Assembly: GCA_963714035.1 (NCBI GenBank)
Contig: OY970224.1
Location: 682,001-746,000 of the forward strand
Direction: 5' to 3'
DNA from: DATFVB01 sp963714035
GTDB taxonomy: Bacteria; Acidobacteriota; Thermoanaerobaculia; UBA5066; DATFVB01
DNA length: 64,000 nt
Positions 7,405 to 16,402 of the stretch are shown here, in pieces. The position numbers and the translations under genes are program-made. Position 1 is the stretch's first letter, and each line of letters opens with the position of its first letter. The notes beneath the pieces were generated by a model that saw nothing but the letters and a program-made list of their open reading frames with translations, searched no databases and was not told the DNA's origin.

Positions 7405-8690
7405 CGGCGGGCGCTTCGCGTGGTTTCTTCGCCCCCGGCCGGCGCGGAAGGTGCCGCCGGGATCTCGTTCCCCCGATCCCCCGCCGGCTGCACCCGCACG
7501 CGCAGGACCCGCCGACGGTCTCCCTCCTCGACCGTGAAGCGCAGGCCGTCCTCCTCCCGCGTCTCTCCGACGCGCGGGATGCGCCCCAGCCGAGCCGCGA
7601 GGTAGCCGCCGAGGGTGTCGTACTGCTCCTCTTCCTCGGCCGGCCCGCGGCCGAACGTCTCCCGGAGCACGTCGACGTGCGCGCGGCCCGCGATGGAGTA
7701 GGCGCCGTCCGACAGCTTCAGGATGGCGTCCCGCTCGTCCTCGTGCTCGTCGGAGATCTCGCCGACGATTTCCTCGAGCAGGTCCTCGATCGTGACGAGC
7801 CCCGATACGCTGCCGTATTCGTCCACGACGATCGCGATCGCGAGACGTTTCCGCTGGAACTCGCGGAGCAGCTCGGCGGTCCTCTTCGTCTCCGGAACGA
7901 AGGTGACCGGCCGCGCGATTTCCGTCAGCCGCGCGTTCGCGCCGCGCCGCACCGCCTCGAAGACGTCCTTCACGTGCAGGATGCCCACGACGTGGTCGAT
8001 CGATCCCCGGTAGACCGGGAGACGGGAATATTTCGTCTCGACGAAGAGGTCCGCTCCCCGGTCGAGCGACGCCGCCTCGTCGACGGCCGCGATGTCCGTC
8101 CGCGGCGTCATGACCTCCTTGACCATCGTCTCTCCGAAGTCGACGATCGACATCAGGAGCTTCTCTTCGTCGCGTTCGAGGATCCCTTCCTCCCGGCCGA
8201 CGTCGATGTACGCCTGGATCTCTTCCTCCGACGCGGGGCCTTCCCCGGCGGCGCGCGGCCGGATCACCAGCCGGACCGGAAGGGAGATCGGCGAGATGAC
8301 CCAGGTCAGCGCCGAGAGCAGCGGATCGAACCGGACCAGCAGGGCCTCCGGCGCGGCGGCGGAGACGATCCGCAGGAGGAGCGCCTCGGCCGCGAGCCAG
8401 CCGACGAAGAAAAGGAGGGCGCCCCAGATCCACGGCGCGGGGACGCCGAGCGTTCCGAGGCCCCGGATCAGCGCCCAGAAGCCCCCCAGGAGGAGGATCT
8501 GGATCGCGACGCGAAGAGAGATCTTCATCGCGGCGGTATCTCCCTTCCCGGAGAGCATGCGCAGCCGACCGGGGTCCTCCTCGACGAGGCCCCGGAGCTT
8601 GATCGGCGAGAGTCGCTCGAGGGTCTGAGCGAACAGCTCGAGCGCGAGGAAGAGGAGGAAACAGAGGCCGGCGACGAGAAGAGCGATCAT
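7401..8690 (-). CDS. CorC/HlyC-family membrane protein with CBS pair
   Basis: 429 residues. Two to three N-terminal hydrophobic segments (about 1-20, 62-80, 90-120) suggest a CNNM-type membrane anchor. They are followed by two CBS domains (from VMTPRTDIAAV to SGLVTIEDLLEEIVGEI) and a C-terminal CorC_HlyC domain (DGAYSIAGRAHVDVL..YDTLGGYLAARLGRIP). Members are linked to magnesium or cobalt efflux and are often mislabelled hemolysins. Start and stop both overlap neighbours (ATGA with ybeY, GTGA with era), so it is translated in series with them. Confidence 0.92.
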   Translation of the reverse strand: MIALLVAGLCFLLFLALELFAQTLERLSPIKLRGLVEEDPGRLRMLSGKGDTAAMKISLRVAIQILLLGGFWALIRGLGTLGVPAPWIWGALLFFVGWLAAEALLLRIVSAAAPEALLVRFDPLLSALTWVISPISLPVRLVIRPRAAGEGPASEEEIQAYIDVGREEGILERDEEKLLMSIVDFGETMVKEVMTPRTDIAAVDEAASLDRGADLFVETKYSRLPVYRGSIDHVVGILHVKDVFEAVRRGANARLTEIARPVTFVPETKRTAELLREFQRKRLAIAIVVDEYGSVSGLVTIEDLLEEIVGEISDEHEDERDAILKLSDGAYSIAGRAHVDVLRETFGRGPAEEEEQYDTLGGYLAARLGRIPRVGETREEDGLRFTVEEGDRRRVLRVRVQPAGDRGNEIPAAPSAPAGGEETTRSARR

Positions 8691-9106
8691 GCCGGAATCG
8701 CAAGGCGCCGGCGCAGCCTCGCCTCGAGCGCGTCCATTTCGCCGCGGTCCGTCTCGTGATCGTAGCCGAGGAGGTGAAGGAGCCCGTGCAAGAGGAGCTT
8801 CTCCATCACCGTGCGCAGCGCCACGCCTCCGCGCTTCGCCTGCCGGCGCGCCTCCGGGACCGAGATCACGAGGTCGCCCAGGAATCCGCCGGCGGAAGGT
8901 CCCGCCGGGAACGAGAGGACGTCCGTGGTCCGGTCCTTTCCGCGGTATCGCCGGTTGAGCTCCCGCATGCGCGCGTCGCCGCAGACAACGACCGAGAGCT
9001 CTTCCGCCGCGCCCCCGGCGAGATCCAGAGCGCGGTTCAGGAAGCGGCGGGCGCGGGCGGCAGGATATCCGGGAGCGCCGACGGTCGCGCGGAAATCGAC
9101 CATCAT
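8687..9106 (-). CDS. ybeY: Endoribonuclease YbeY
   Basis: Single-strand RNase for 16S rRNA 3'-end maturation and ribosome quality control. The zinc site HGLLHLLGYDH supplies H107, H111 and H117. 139 residues, slightly short but complete. The ATG at 9106 overlaps the pgpH stop as ATGA, and its own stop overlaps the corC start the same way. A second ATG at 9103 is possible. Confidence 0.95.
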   Translation of the reverse strand: MMVDFRATVGAPGYPAARARRFLNRALDLAGGAAEELSVVVCGDARMRELNRRYRGKDRTTDVLSFPAGPSAGGFLGDLVISVPEARRQAKRGGVALRTVMEKLLLHGLLHLLGYDHETDRGEMDALEARLRRRLAIPA

Positions 9107-11394
9107 TTCGCGGTCAGGCGGGTGCTTCCCGTCGTTCGCCGCGGCCGGGCGGCCTCCCCCTCGCGATTGAAATCGAAACCGGGGTAGTCGATGCGGTGAT
9201 GGAACATCGTCGTGACCGTGCGGATCAGCGCGTCGTTGATCGCCGAGAGATCCCGGATCGTGAGGTCGCATTCGTCGAACTGTCCGTCCCGGAGGCAGTC
9301 GTTCGAAATCGCGCGCACCATCGCCGCGATCTTGGCGGGCGTCGGCTCCGCGATCGTGCGCGAGGCCGCCTCGACCGCGTCGGCGATCATCAGAATGCCA
9401 TTCACCCGGTTCGAAGGCTTCGGTCCCGGATAACGGTAATCGGACTCGAGCACCGACGGGGACCCGGGCTCGACCTTCGAAAGCGCCTTCTGGTAGAAGT
9501 ACCGGATCAGCTTCGTGCCGTGATGCTCCCGGATCCCCGAGAGGATCGGGTCCGGGAGGCGCGATTTCCTCGCGAGCTCGGCCCCTTCCTTCACGTGGGA
9601 AGCGATGATGAGGGCGCTCATCGAGGGCTCGAGCCGATCATGCCGGTTGAATCCCCGCGGCTGGTTCTCGATGAAGTAATCGGGCATGCGGGTCTTCCCG
9701 ATGTCGTGGTAGTAGGCGCAGACTCGCGCGAGCAACGGATTCTCGCCGACGGCCTCCGCCGCCGCTTCGGCGAGATGGCCGACCATCAGGGAATGCTGAT
9801 AGGTGCCGGGAGCCTCGAAAGCCAGCGTCCGGAGCAGAGGCAGATTCTGGTTCGACAGCTCGAGCAGACGGATGTCGGTCGTGACGTGGAAGAGGTTCTC
9901 GAAGACCGGCAGCAGGAACGCGACGAGCGCCGCGACGAGGAGCCCTCCGATCGCCGCCGCGGCGGCGTCGGCCCAGAGACCGGCGGCGTCCGCCGCGAGC
10001 GCGTGGCCGACCGCCACGGCGGCCACGTTCGCCCCCGCGACGATGCCGCCGAGCACGAAGAGGACGCTCCGCGAGCCGAGTCGCTTGATGCCGTAGATCC
10101 CCGCCAGCGACCCGGCGAGCGCGAAGAGCGCGAAGGGGAAGTTCATTCCCATCAGCACGCCGATCGACGCCGACTGGACCGCCGCGAAGAGCACGGCCGG
10201 ACCGGGCCCGGCGGCGACGACGAGGCCCGCGAGGATCGGTCCGGCGGCGAACGGGATCGCGAAGGAGTCGGACGAGAGCGCATCCGAGGAGAAGTTCGAC
10301 GCGAGGGACTGGGTGACCGCGAAACTCCCGCGGACGATCAGCGCGAAGAGGATCCCGACGGCGAGGAGCGGCAGGAGCGGCGGCGCCTGGCGGCGCGATG
10401 CCGCCATGCGCGTCTGGCTGTCGATCCAGAAGACGAAGACGGCGAGGAGCTGGAGGAGCACGACTCCGACGAGCTTCCACCACGACTCCGGGCGCGAAAC
10501 GGAGCCGTTGATCGCCGCGAGGATCCGCGCCGAACGCGCGCCGATGAGGTCTCCCCTTCGCACGAGGACCTCTCCGCGCGGGACCTTGATCAGGACGCTC
10601 TCGACCTGGCTCATCGCGAGCTGCCGCCGCCGCGCCGATTCCGCCGCGTTGTACGTGAGGTTGGGCCGCATCAGTCCGGCGACGAAAGCCGCCGTCTCGC
10701 GCGATTCCCCCGGGGACAGCCGTGCGCCGGCGAGGTCCGCCGCCATCGCCGCCTTGAGGTCCGCGCCGTATTCGACCGTCGAGAAGAGATCGACCGTCTG
10801 TCGCTCCGCGCCGCTCGATTCGCGGACGAGGACTCCCCGCTCCCGATGCTGGAGGAGGAGCTCCTTGTTGTCGACGACGCCCGCCCCGTAGAGCCGGGTC
10901 TCCGCCGCGATCACGCGCGCTTCGAGGTCGGCCGGAAAATGGCGGCGGGCCATCGATCGAAGAGCGCCGTCGGAGATCGGCGCCGGAAACCCCCTGCGAA
11001 AAGCCTCGAGAGGAGCGTCCGGCGAGAGGCGCTCCGCCGCGCGGGCCCCCTCGAACGCCGACCGAAGGACTTCTTCGAGGCGCGCGGCCGCCTGGGTGTC
11101 CCGGTCGTACACCGGGAGAACGGCCGCAGCCGCCTCCTCGCGCTTGCGCTCGGTCGCCTCGGGATCCGGGAGGATGAAATCGCGCGGGGCGACGAAATCG
11201 CGTTCGGCGATCGTCCCCGGTTTCAGGCGCGCCGCCCGGAACGAGATGCCGGGCGAGAACGCGGCGGCAGATACGAGGACATAGAGAGCCATCCAGAGGC
11301 CCGTGCGACGCCGCCACGCCGGCGTCACGTCGGGCGACGAGGGCGGGCGGCGGAAGATCCGGGCGAAGACGCCCGGAGAGGGCGGGCGGTCCAC
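9103..11394 (-). CDS. pgpH: 7TM-HD family cyclic-di-AMP phosphodiesterase (PgpH-like)
   Basis: 763 residues. There is one N-terminal membrane span (about 33-50), a large extracytoplasmic 7TMR-HDED-like region with the motif RRGDLIGARSARILAAI, about seven membrane spans in the middle, and a cytoplasmic HD domain. The HD domain shows HSLMVGHLAEAAAE, YYHDIGKTR, the ASHV histidine and IREHHGT. Characterised relatives hydrolyse c-di-AMP. Start GTG 11394 lies 1 nt past the phoH stop. The position between phoH and ybeY is the usual one. Confidence 0.93.
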   Translation of the reverse strand: MDRPPSPGVFARIFRRPPSSPDVTPAWRRRTGLWMALYVLVSAAAFSPGISFRAARLKPGTIAERDFVAPRDFILPDPEATERKREEAAAAVLPVYDRDTQAAARLEEVLRSAFEGARAAERLSPDAPLEAFRRGFPAPISDGALRSMARRHFPADLEARVIAAETRLYGAGVVDNKELLLQHRERGVLVRESSGAERQTVDLFSTVEYGADLKAAMAADLAGARLSPGESRETAAFVAGLMRPNLTYNAAESARRRQLAMSQVESVLIKVPRGEVLVRRGDLIGARSARILAAINGSVSRPESWWKLVGVVLLQLLAVFVFWIDSQTRMAASRRQAPPLLPLLAVGILFALIVRGSFAVTQSLASNFSSDALSSDSFAIPFAAGPILAGLVVAAGPGPAVLFAAVQSASIGVLMGMNFPFALFALAGSLAGIYGIKRLGSRSVLFVLGGIVAGANVAAVAVGHALAADAAGLWADAAAAAIGGLLVAALVAFLLPVFENLFHVTTDIRLLELSNQNLPLLRTLAFEAPGTYQHSLMVGHLAEAAAEAVGENPLLARVCAYYHDIGKTRMPDYFIENQPRGFNRHDRLEPSMSALIIASHVKEGAELARKSRLPDPILSGIREHHGTKLIRYFYQKALSKVEPGSPSVLESDYRYPGPKPSNRVNGILMIADAVEAASRTIAEPTPAKIAAMVRAISNDCLRDGQFDECDLTIRDLSAINDALIRTVTTMFHHRIDYPGFDFNREGEAARPRRTTGSTRLTAK

Positions 11395-11395
11395 G

Positions 11396-12415
11396 TCAGC
11401 GTCCGGACCCGGCGGAATCGGCCTGCCGGCCGCGCTCTTCGGCGTCGTAGGCCGCGACGATTCGCTGCACGATCGGGTGCCGCACGACGTCCCGCTCGTC
11501 GAAGGTGACGAAGCCGATCTCCGGGACGTGGGACAGGATGCGGCGCGCCTCCCGCAGCCCGGACGCCTTTCCCTGGGGCAGGTCGACCTGCGTCACGTCT
11601 CCCGTGATCACCGCCTTCGAGAAGAAGCCGATCCGCGTCAGGAACATCTTCATCTGCTCGGTCGTCGTGTTCTGCGCTTCGTCCAGGATGATGAACGCGT
11701 CGTTGAGCGTCCGGCCGCGCATGAACGCGATCGGCGCCACCTCGATGACGCCGCGCTCCAGCATCTTTCCCGTCTTCTCGTATCCCAGGATGTCGTAGAG
11801 CGCGTCGTAGAGAGGCCGCAGATACGGATTGATCTTCTCGACCATGTCGCCGGGAAGAAAACCGAGCCGTTCTCCCGCCTCGACGGCGGGCCGGCAGAGG
11901 ACGATCCGCTTGATCTTGCGCTCGAGCAGCGCCGCAGCCGCCATCGCGACCGCGAGGTACGTCTTTCCCGTTCCGGCGGGGCCGATCGCGAAGACGACGT
12001 CCCGCTCGGCGACCGTCTTCAGGTACTGGCGCTGCTTGACGTTGCGGGGAGCGACGACCGCGCGAAGAGTCGGCCCGAGGTAGTCGTGCGAGAAGAACTC
12101 GAGGAGAGACGCTTCGGGATCCTCCTTGAGCACCGCGATCGCCGTCAGCACGTCGGATTTCTGGAGCGCGTGCCCCCGCTGGAGGAGCTCCGCCAGCTCG
12201 GCGAGCATGCGCTGGACGACGGGAACCTTCGGCCCTTCCCCGGCGACCGAGATCTCGGTTCCCCGCGCCTTCAGCCGAACGCCGAACGCGTCTTCGATCG
12301 CCCGAAGATTCTCGTCGAGCCGCCCGAACAATGAGGAGACGCCGCTTTCGGGGACCGTGACGGTTTGCGAGCTTTCCGAGATTCTTCTCCTCCGCCGGGC
12401 GTTTCCGCCCGGCAA
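11396..12415 (-). CDS. phoH: PhoH-like ATPase
   Basis: NTPase of the PhoH/YbeZ family that partners YbeY. The Walker A GPAGTGKT is at about 145-152 and Walker B IILDEAQN at about 225-232, with an N-terminal KH-like region before them. The start is uncertain. The only in-frame standard start is a TTG at 12415, which sits inside the stem of a GAAA-loop hairpin (12394-12413). A strong GGAGGA site (12388-12393) instead sits 5 nt before an in-frame ATC at 12382. Family alignment would place the real N-terminus in this 33-nt interval. Last residues QADSAGSGR. Confidence 0.93.
   Translation of the reverse strand: MPGGNARRRRRISESSQTVTVPESGVSSLFGRLDENLRAIEDAFGVRLKARGTEISVAGEGPKVPVVQRMLAELAELLQRGHALQKSDVLTAIAVLKEDPEASLLEFFSHDYLGPTLRAVVAPRNVKQRQYLKTVAERDVVFAIGPAGTGKTYLAVAMAAAALLERKIKRIVLCRPAVEAGERLGFLPGDMVEKINPYLRPLYDALYDILGYEKTGKMLERGVIEVAPIAFMRGRTLNDAFIILDEAQNTTTEQMKMFLTRIGFFSKAVITGDVTQVDLPQGKASGLREARRILSHVPEIGFVTFDERDVVRHPIVQRIVAAYDAEERGRQADSAGSGR
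12394..12413 (-). promoter_or_regulatory. GAAA-tetraloop hairpin at the phoH start
   Basis: Minus-strand GCCGGGCG, GAAA loop, CGCCCGGC: a perfect 8-bp stem with a stable GNRA tetraloop. It overlaps the TTG candidate start and immediately precedes the GGAGGA ribosome site, so folding could control access to the phoH start. Confidence 0.45.
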
Positions 12416-12448
12416 AGGCTACCATCGCCGCTTCCCGCGCGCAACGCG

Positions 12449-12472
12449 GAGGGCCCGCCGAAGCGGGCCCTC
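12449..12472 (-). terminator. Terminator-type hairpin after the kinase operon
   Basis: GAGGGCCCGC, TTCG loop, GCGGGCCCTC on the minus strand: a 10-bp perfect stem with a UUCG tetraloop, 17 nt past the stop codon of the secreted protein. No U tract follows, so termination strength is uncertain. It separates the kinase operon from phoH. Confidence 0.6.
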
Positions 12473-12489
12473 GTGCGGCCGGAACTCTT

Positions 12490-13077
12490 TTATTTGCTGA
12501 GGGAAGAAAGGAGGTGGCCGATCTCGTCGCCGGCCACGTTCTCCATCCGGTGGCGGAGGGAATCGCTCGCCTGGGCGAGGAGCTTGTGGTGCGCCGCGAC
12601 GACCACCTTCCCGGAAGAATCCACGATCTTCATGTCGAAGACGATCGTGCCCGATCCGGCCGCCTGGCCGATCCAGCCGCCCCACGCGGCGCCGGAGCTC
12701 GGAGGCCGGAATTCGGTCACCTGTCCGTAGAGAGAATAGGAGCCGGACGACTTCGAGAGCTTCACCGCGCCGCCCGAACGGTCGGCGGAGTTCTCCACGA
12801 TCGCATTCTGGATGAAATCCGGAAGCTCCTTCCAGGAAAGGTCGCCCTTCTCCTTGTCGGGGCGCTCCGCCTTCATCTCGAACGGATGGACGTGGATCGT
12901 CTTTCCCGTGAGATTCGCTCCTTCGGCCACGTATTCAAGGTCGAGATACTTGCCCTTGTGCGTGTCGACGCCGAGGAACTCCCGATCGGGGCCCGGGCTG
13001 TCCTTCGATTTCGCCTGGAGCGCCGCCGGCGCCGCGAGGGCCGCCGCCAGGAGCGCGATCACACCGAGCTTTCGCAT
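12490..13077 (-). CDS. Small secreted protein of unknown function
   Basis: 195 residues with a clean signal peptide (MRKLGVIALLAAALAAPAALQAKS). The mature part has a sequence pattern of alternating strands, KTIHVHPFEM and LYGQVTEFRPPSSG, and a glycine-rich GGWIGQAAGSGTIVFDMKIVDSSGKVVVAA segment seen in DUF4410-like or YfiR-like envelope proteins; that resemblance is weak. Start ATG at 13077 has a textbook GGAGG 8 nt upstream. It lies 29 nt after the Ser/Thr kinase gene, so the two are probably co-transcribed, and a terminator-type hairpin follows it. Confidence 0.75.
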   Translation of the reverse strand: MRKLGVIALLAAALAAPAALQAKSKDSPGPDREFLGVDTHKGKYLDLEYVAEGANLTGKTIHVHPFEMKAERPDKEKGDLSWKELPDFIQNAIVENSADRSGGAVKLSKSSGSYSLYGQVTEFRPPSSGAAWGGWIGQAAGSGTIVFDMKIVDSSGKVVVAAHHKLLAQASDSLRHRMENVAGDEIGHLLSSLSK

Positions 13078-13106
13078 GTCTTGTCCTCCTTCGAAAATTC
13101 GCGAGA

Positions 13107-15182
13107 TCAGGAGATCTTCGCCGAAAACTTCTTTCCCAGGAGCGTCAGAGTGAGCGCCCGGTTCTCGCCCGCGGCGAATGTCGCGTTCATGGGGAGGTAA
13201 CCCTTGATCGTCGGATCCGGGGTCGTCAACCAGACCTTCACCGTGACCGCTCCGGAACTGACGGGGATCGAATCGGAAACCGTTCCGCCATCCTTCTTTC
13301 CGAAGTCGAACGTCTTCCGGTAGATGATGGAATCGTTGACGGCGACCATCAGGTAGCCCTTCGGAATCGGGCTCGAGAACGTCAGCCGGAGCGTCGCCGG
13401 CCCCGCCGCGGCGGGCCGGGCGGCCGCAGAGGTCGAGGCATTCGAGGGCGCCGGCTTCTGGGGCTGACCGGCCTTCGCGAGCGCGTCGCTCTTTTTCTTC
13501 TGGTCCGCCTTCCTCATCTCCGCGTGCTTGGCGTCGGCGAGCCCGCGGCGCGCGTCCTCGGAAAGCTTCTGCGCGTCGGCGTTCTGCGCGTCGATGTTCA
13601 GAGCGGCTTCCGCCTCCGAAATCGCGGAATCCCATTTCTTCTCGCCGAGCGCCGATCGGCCGTTCTGAAGGTGCGTCGCGACGAGCGCCGACTTTTCCTG
13701 ATCCGCCTTCTTCGACGCCTCGTTCCGGAGGCCTTCCTCGGCCATCTGGCTGTACTGGCGCGCGGCCTTCATCGAAGGGTCCTTCTGGAGGATCGCCCGG
13801 AAGACCGTCAGGCTCTCGGCGTAGCGCCCCTTCTGATAGAGCGCCCGCCCGTCCGAGAACTGCCGCTCGAGGTCGAGCTGAGTTTTCTCGGCGGCCTCCG
13901 AGGCGCGGCCGGCCTCGACCTTCGGCGTCCGCATCCGTAGCACGACGACCACCGCGACGACGGCGAGGAACGCGAAACCGACGATGCTCCACCAGTACTT
14001 CGGGTTCACCGCGGCGTTCAGGACCGAGGGAGGGGGCGGCGTCTTCGCCTTCACGGGCACGGCCGCGACCGGGAGAGCGGCCGCCTCCGGAGGAGAATCC
14101 GCAGCCGCGGGCGGAACGGCCCCGGTCTCGAGCGCAACGCGCGGCGAGGAGGGATGCGTCTCGTCGTGGTCGGGGCGGCCCGCGCCGGTTCGCGAGACGG
14201 CGGAGGCCGATGCGGCGTCGCCTCCCTGTCGCGCCACGTCCTCGAGGTGCTCGAGCTTCAACGTGGGCAGGTTCTCCGCCGAGGAAACCATGGTCCCGAG
14301 GTCCTGGAAGATCGCCTGCTCCTCGAACCGGGCCTTCGCCTGGTAGAGCGCGAGCGCGAAGTCCTTGCCGCGCTGGAACCGGTTCCAGGGGTCCTTCGAG
14401 AGCGCCTTCGAGAGGATCGTGTCGAATTCCTCGGGAACGTTCTTCGTTCCGTCGGCGAGCGGAGCGTAGTTTTCGTGCACGATCTTGTAGGAGATCGTCG
14501 TCAGGTTCTCGCCGGAGAACGGTTTCCGGCGGGAGAGCATCTCGTAGAGCACGACGCCGAGCGAGAAGATGTCGCTGCGGCCGTCGACGGGAGCGCCCGT
14601 CACCTGCTCCGGCGACATGTAGTTCGGCGTCCCCAGGAACTGGCCGGTCGTCGTCAGATTGGACGAGGCCACCTTCGCGATTCCGAAATCGGTGATCTTC
14701 ACTTTCCCGTCGGTGGTGATCATGATGTTCGCGGGCTTGATGTCGCGATGGATGATCCCCTTCCGATGGGCGTAGTCGAGGGCCTCGCCGACCTGCCCGA
14801 TGATGTCCGCGATCTGGTCGGGAGCGAAATTCGCCTTCTCGACGAGCATCGCCTTGATCGTCTTCCCTTCGATGTACTCCATCGCGATGAACGAGACGCC
14901 GCTGTCCTTGTCCTCGCCGACGTCGTAGATCGTGACGATGTTCGGGTGCGACAGGATGCCGGCGGTCTGCGCCTCCCGCATGAAGCGCTCCCGGAACTCC
15001 CGCGACTCGGAATCGTCCTCGTCGCCGGCCTGCGCCCGGATCGTCTTGATCGCGACGAGGCGGCCGATCGACGGGTCCTTGGCCAGATAGACGACGCCCA
15101 TCGCGCCCTTCCCCAGCTCGCTCAGGATCTCGAAGCGGCCGAGGCGGGAAACCTTCGGGATGTTGTCGACGCGTTCGCTCAT
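13107..15182 (-). CDS. Membrane Ser/Thr protein kinase (PknB family) with TPR-like tail
   Basis: 691 residues. An N-terminal Hanks-type kinase domain (about 16-280) has the glycine loop GKGAMGVVY, VAIK lysine, HRDIKPANIM catalytic loop, DFG, and a TTTGQFLGTPNYMSPEQ activation segment, so it should be active. A proline/alanine-rich linker leads to one membrane span (YWWSIVGFAFLAVVAVVVVL, about 395-416). Outside the membrane a helical TPR-like region (about 440-590) is followed by a beta-rich domain with SPIPKGYLMVAVND, PEGA-like. The tail may sense envelope signals. A GATACA box precedes the ATG by 5 nt. Confidence 0.95.
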   Translation of the reverse strand: MSERVDNIPKVSRLGRFEILSELGKGAMGVVYLAKDPSIGRLVAIKTIRAQAGDEDDSESREFRERFMREAQTAGILSHPNIVTIYDVGEDKDSGVSFIAMEYIEGKTIKAMLVEKANFAPDQIADIIGQVGEALDYAHRKGIIHRDIKPANIMITTDGKVKITDFGIAKVASSNLTTTGQFLGTPNYMSPEQVTGAPVDGRSDIFSLGVVLYEMLSRRKPFSGENLTTISYKIVHENYAPLADGTKNVPEEFDTILSKALSKDPWNRFQRGKDFALALYQAKARFEEQAIFQDLGTMVSSAENLPTLKLEHLEDVARQGGDAASASAVSRTGAGRPDHDETHPSSPRVALETGAVPPAAADSPPEAAALPVAAVPVKAKTPPPPSVLNAAVNPKYWWSIVGFAFLAVVAVVVVLRMRTPKVEAGRASEAAEKTQLDLERQFSDGRALYQKGRYAESLTVFRAILQKDPSMKAARQYSQMAEEGLRNEASKKADQEKSALVATHLQNGRSALGEKKWDSAISEAEAALNIDAQNADAQKLSEDARRGLADAKHAEMRKADQKKKSDALAKAGQPQKPAPSNASTSAAARPAAAGPATLRLTFSSPIPKGYLMVAVNDSIIYRKTFDFGKKDGGTVSDSIPVSSGAVTVKVWLTTPDPTIKGYLPMNATFAAGENRALTLTLLGKKFSAKIS

Positions 15183-15187
15183 TCGCT

Positions 15188-15193
15188 TGTATC
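15188..15193 (-). promoter_or_regulatory. -10-like box GATACA of the Ser/Thr kinase
   Basis: GATACA on the minus strand, 5 nt before the ATG at 15182, no Shine-Dalgarno. The 146-bp spacer to ddl holds nothing else I can support. Confidence 0.35.
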
Positions 15194-15328
15194 CGGTGTG
15201 GTCCTCAACGGATCGTCGAATTCTAAGAGGGGGGAACGGCGGGTGTCAACGACGGTTCGGGCGCGCGCCCGCCGCTTCGCCGGCCGCGCCGCGCGGCCCG
15301 GGCGGCTCGGAAAGGACGCCTTCGGCCT

Positions 15329-16402
15329 TCACGCTCCGAGACGGGCCGGCTTCGGGCGGGACGCGGCGGCGCGCGCGCGCGCCTCGTTCCGCTCGAAAGC
15401 GAGCCGCGCGATGCGATCCAGCAGCTCCCCGAGCGGGACCCCGGCCTCGTTCCACAGCTTCGGAAACATCGAGATCGCCGTGAAACCGGGAAGCGTGTTG
15501 ACTTCGTTCAACAGAACCCGGCCGGAGCTCCTCTCGACGAAGAAATCGACGCGCGCGAAGCCGGAGCACCCCGCGATCGCGAAAGCGCGAACGGCGATCG
15601 CCCGGACCTCCTCGGCCGTCTCGGGAGGGAGGGGCGCGGGCACGAGGAGCTGCGCTCCGGCGGAGAGATATTTGTCCTCGTAGTCGTAGAATTCGCGGCC
15701 GGGGACGATTTCGCCGCAGCCGGAAGCTTCGGGCCGATCGTTGCCGAGGATCGCGCATTCGATCTCGCGCGCGTCGATCCCTTCCTCGACGAGAACCGTG
15801 CGGTCGTAAGCGAAGGCGGCCGCGACCGCGGGGGCGAAACTCTCCCAGGCCTTGACCTTCGTCACGCCGAGCGAAGAGCCGCCCGACGACGGCTTCACGA
15901 AGATCGGGAGCGGCAGCCGTCCGGCGACCCGGTCCGCGATCGAGCCGGCGCCGGTCTCCCATGCGGCCGCGTCGACCGCGATCGACCGCGGGAGCGGGAG
16001 ACCCGCCTCGCGCATCCGCGCCTTGAACGCCGCCTTGTTCATTCCGAGCGCGGACCCGGCGACGTCGGCCCCCGCGCAGGGGATTCCGATCGTCTCGAAG
16101 AAGCCCTGGAGCGTGCCGTCCTCCCCCGTCTCGCCGTGGACGATAGGAAACGCGAGATCGACGGCGTCGAACCGTCCCGGCGGGAGACGCGCCGCCGCGG
16201 CGCCCGCCGCGTCGAATCCTCCGGAGAGGATCGCGCGCGAGTCGGCGTCGTTCCGGAAATTGCCCGAGGGATCGACCGCGACCGGAATCGTCTCGTAGCG
16301 GTCCGCGGGGAAGCCCGCCACGATCGTGCGGGCGGAGACGATCGAGACCTCCCGCTCGACCGACGCGCCGCCGAAGACGACCGCGACCCGCGTCCTCACC
16401 AT
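15329..16402 (-). CDS. ddl: D-alanine--D-alanine ligase
   Basis: ATP-grasp enzyme that makes the D-Ala-D-Ala dipeptide for peptidoglycan. It opens VAVVFGGASVEREVS, has HGETGEDGTLQG (about 80-92), the ATP-binding FVKPSSGGSSLGVTKV, and the metal-binding DFFVERSSGRVLLNEVNTLPGFT. About 357 residues, typical. It begins inside the end of serA: ATG 16402 overlaps by 7 nt, and a GTG at 16399 would give the common GTGA overlap. Pairing of serine synthesis and ddl in one operon is not a standard arrangement; a shared amino-acid supply for the cell wall is my inference. Confidence 0.96.
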   Translation of the reverse strand: MVRTRVAVVFGGASVEREVSIVSARTIVAGFPADRYETIPVAVDPSGNFRNDADSRAILSGGFDAAGAAAARLPPGRFDAVDLAFPIVHGETGEDGTLQGFFETIGIPCAGADVAGSALGMNKAAFKARMREAGLPLPRSIAVDAAAWETGAGSIADRVAGRLPLPIFVKPSSGGSSLGVTKVKAWESFAPAVAAAFAYDRTVLVEEGIDAREIECAILGNDRPEASGCGEIVPGREFYDYEDKYLSAGAQLLVPAPLPPETAEEVRAIAVRAFAIAGCSGFARVDFFVERSSGRVLLNEVNTLPGFTAISMFPKLWNEAGVPLGELLDRIARLAFERNEARARAAASRPKPARLGA

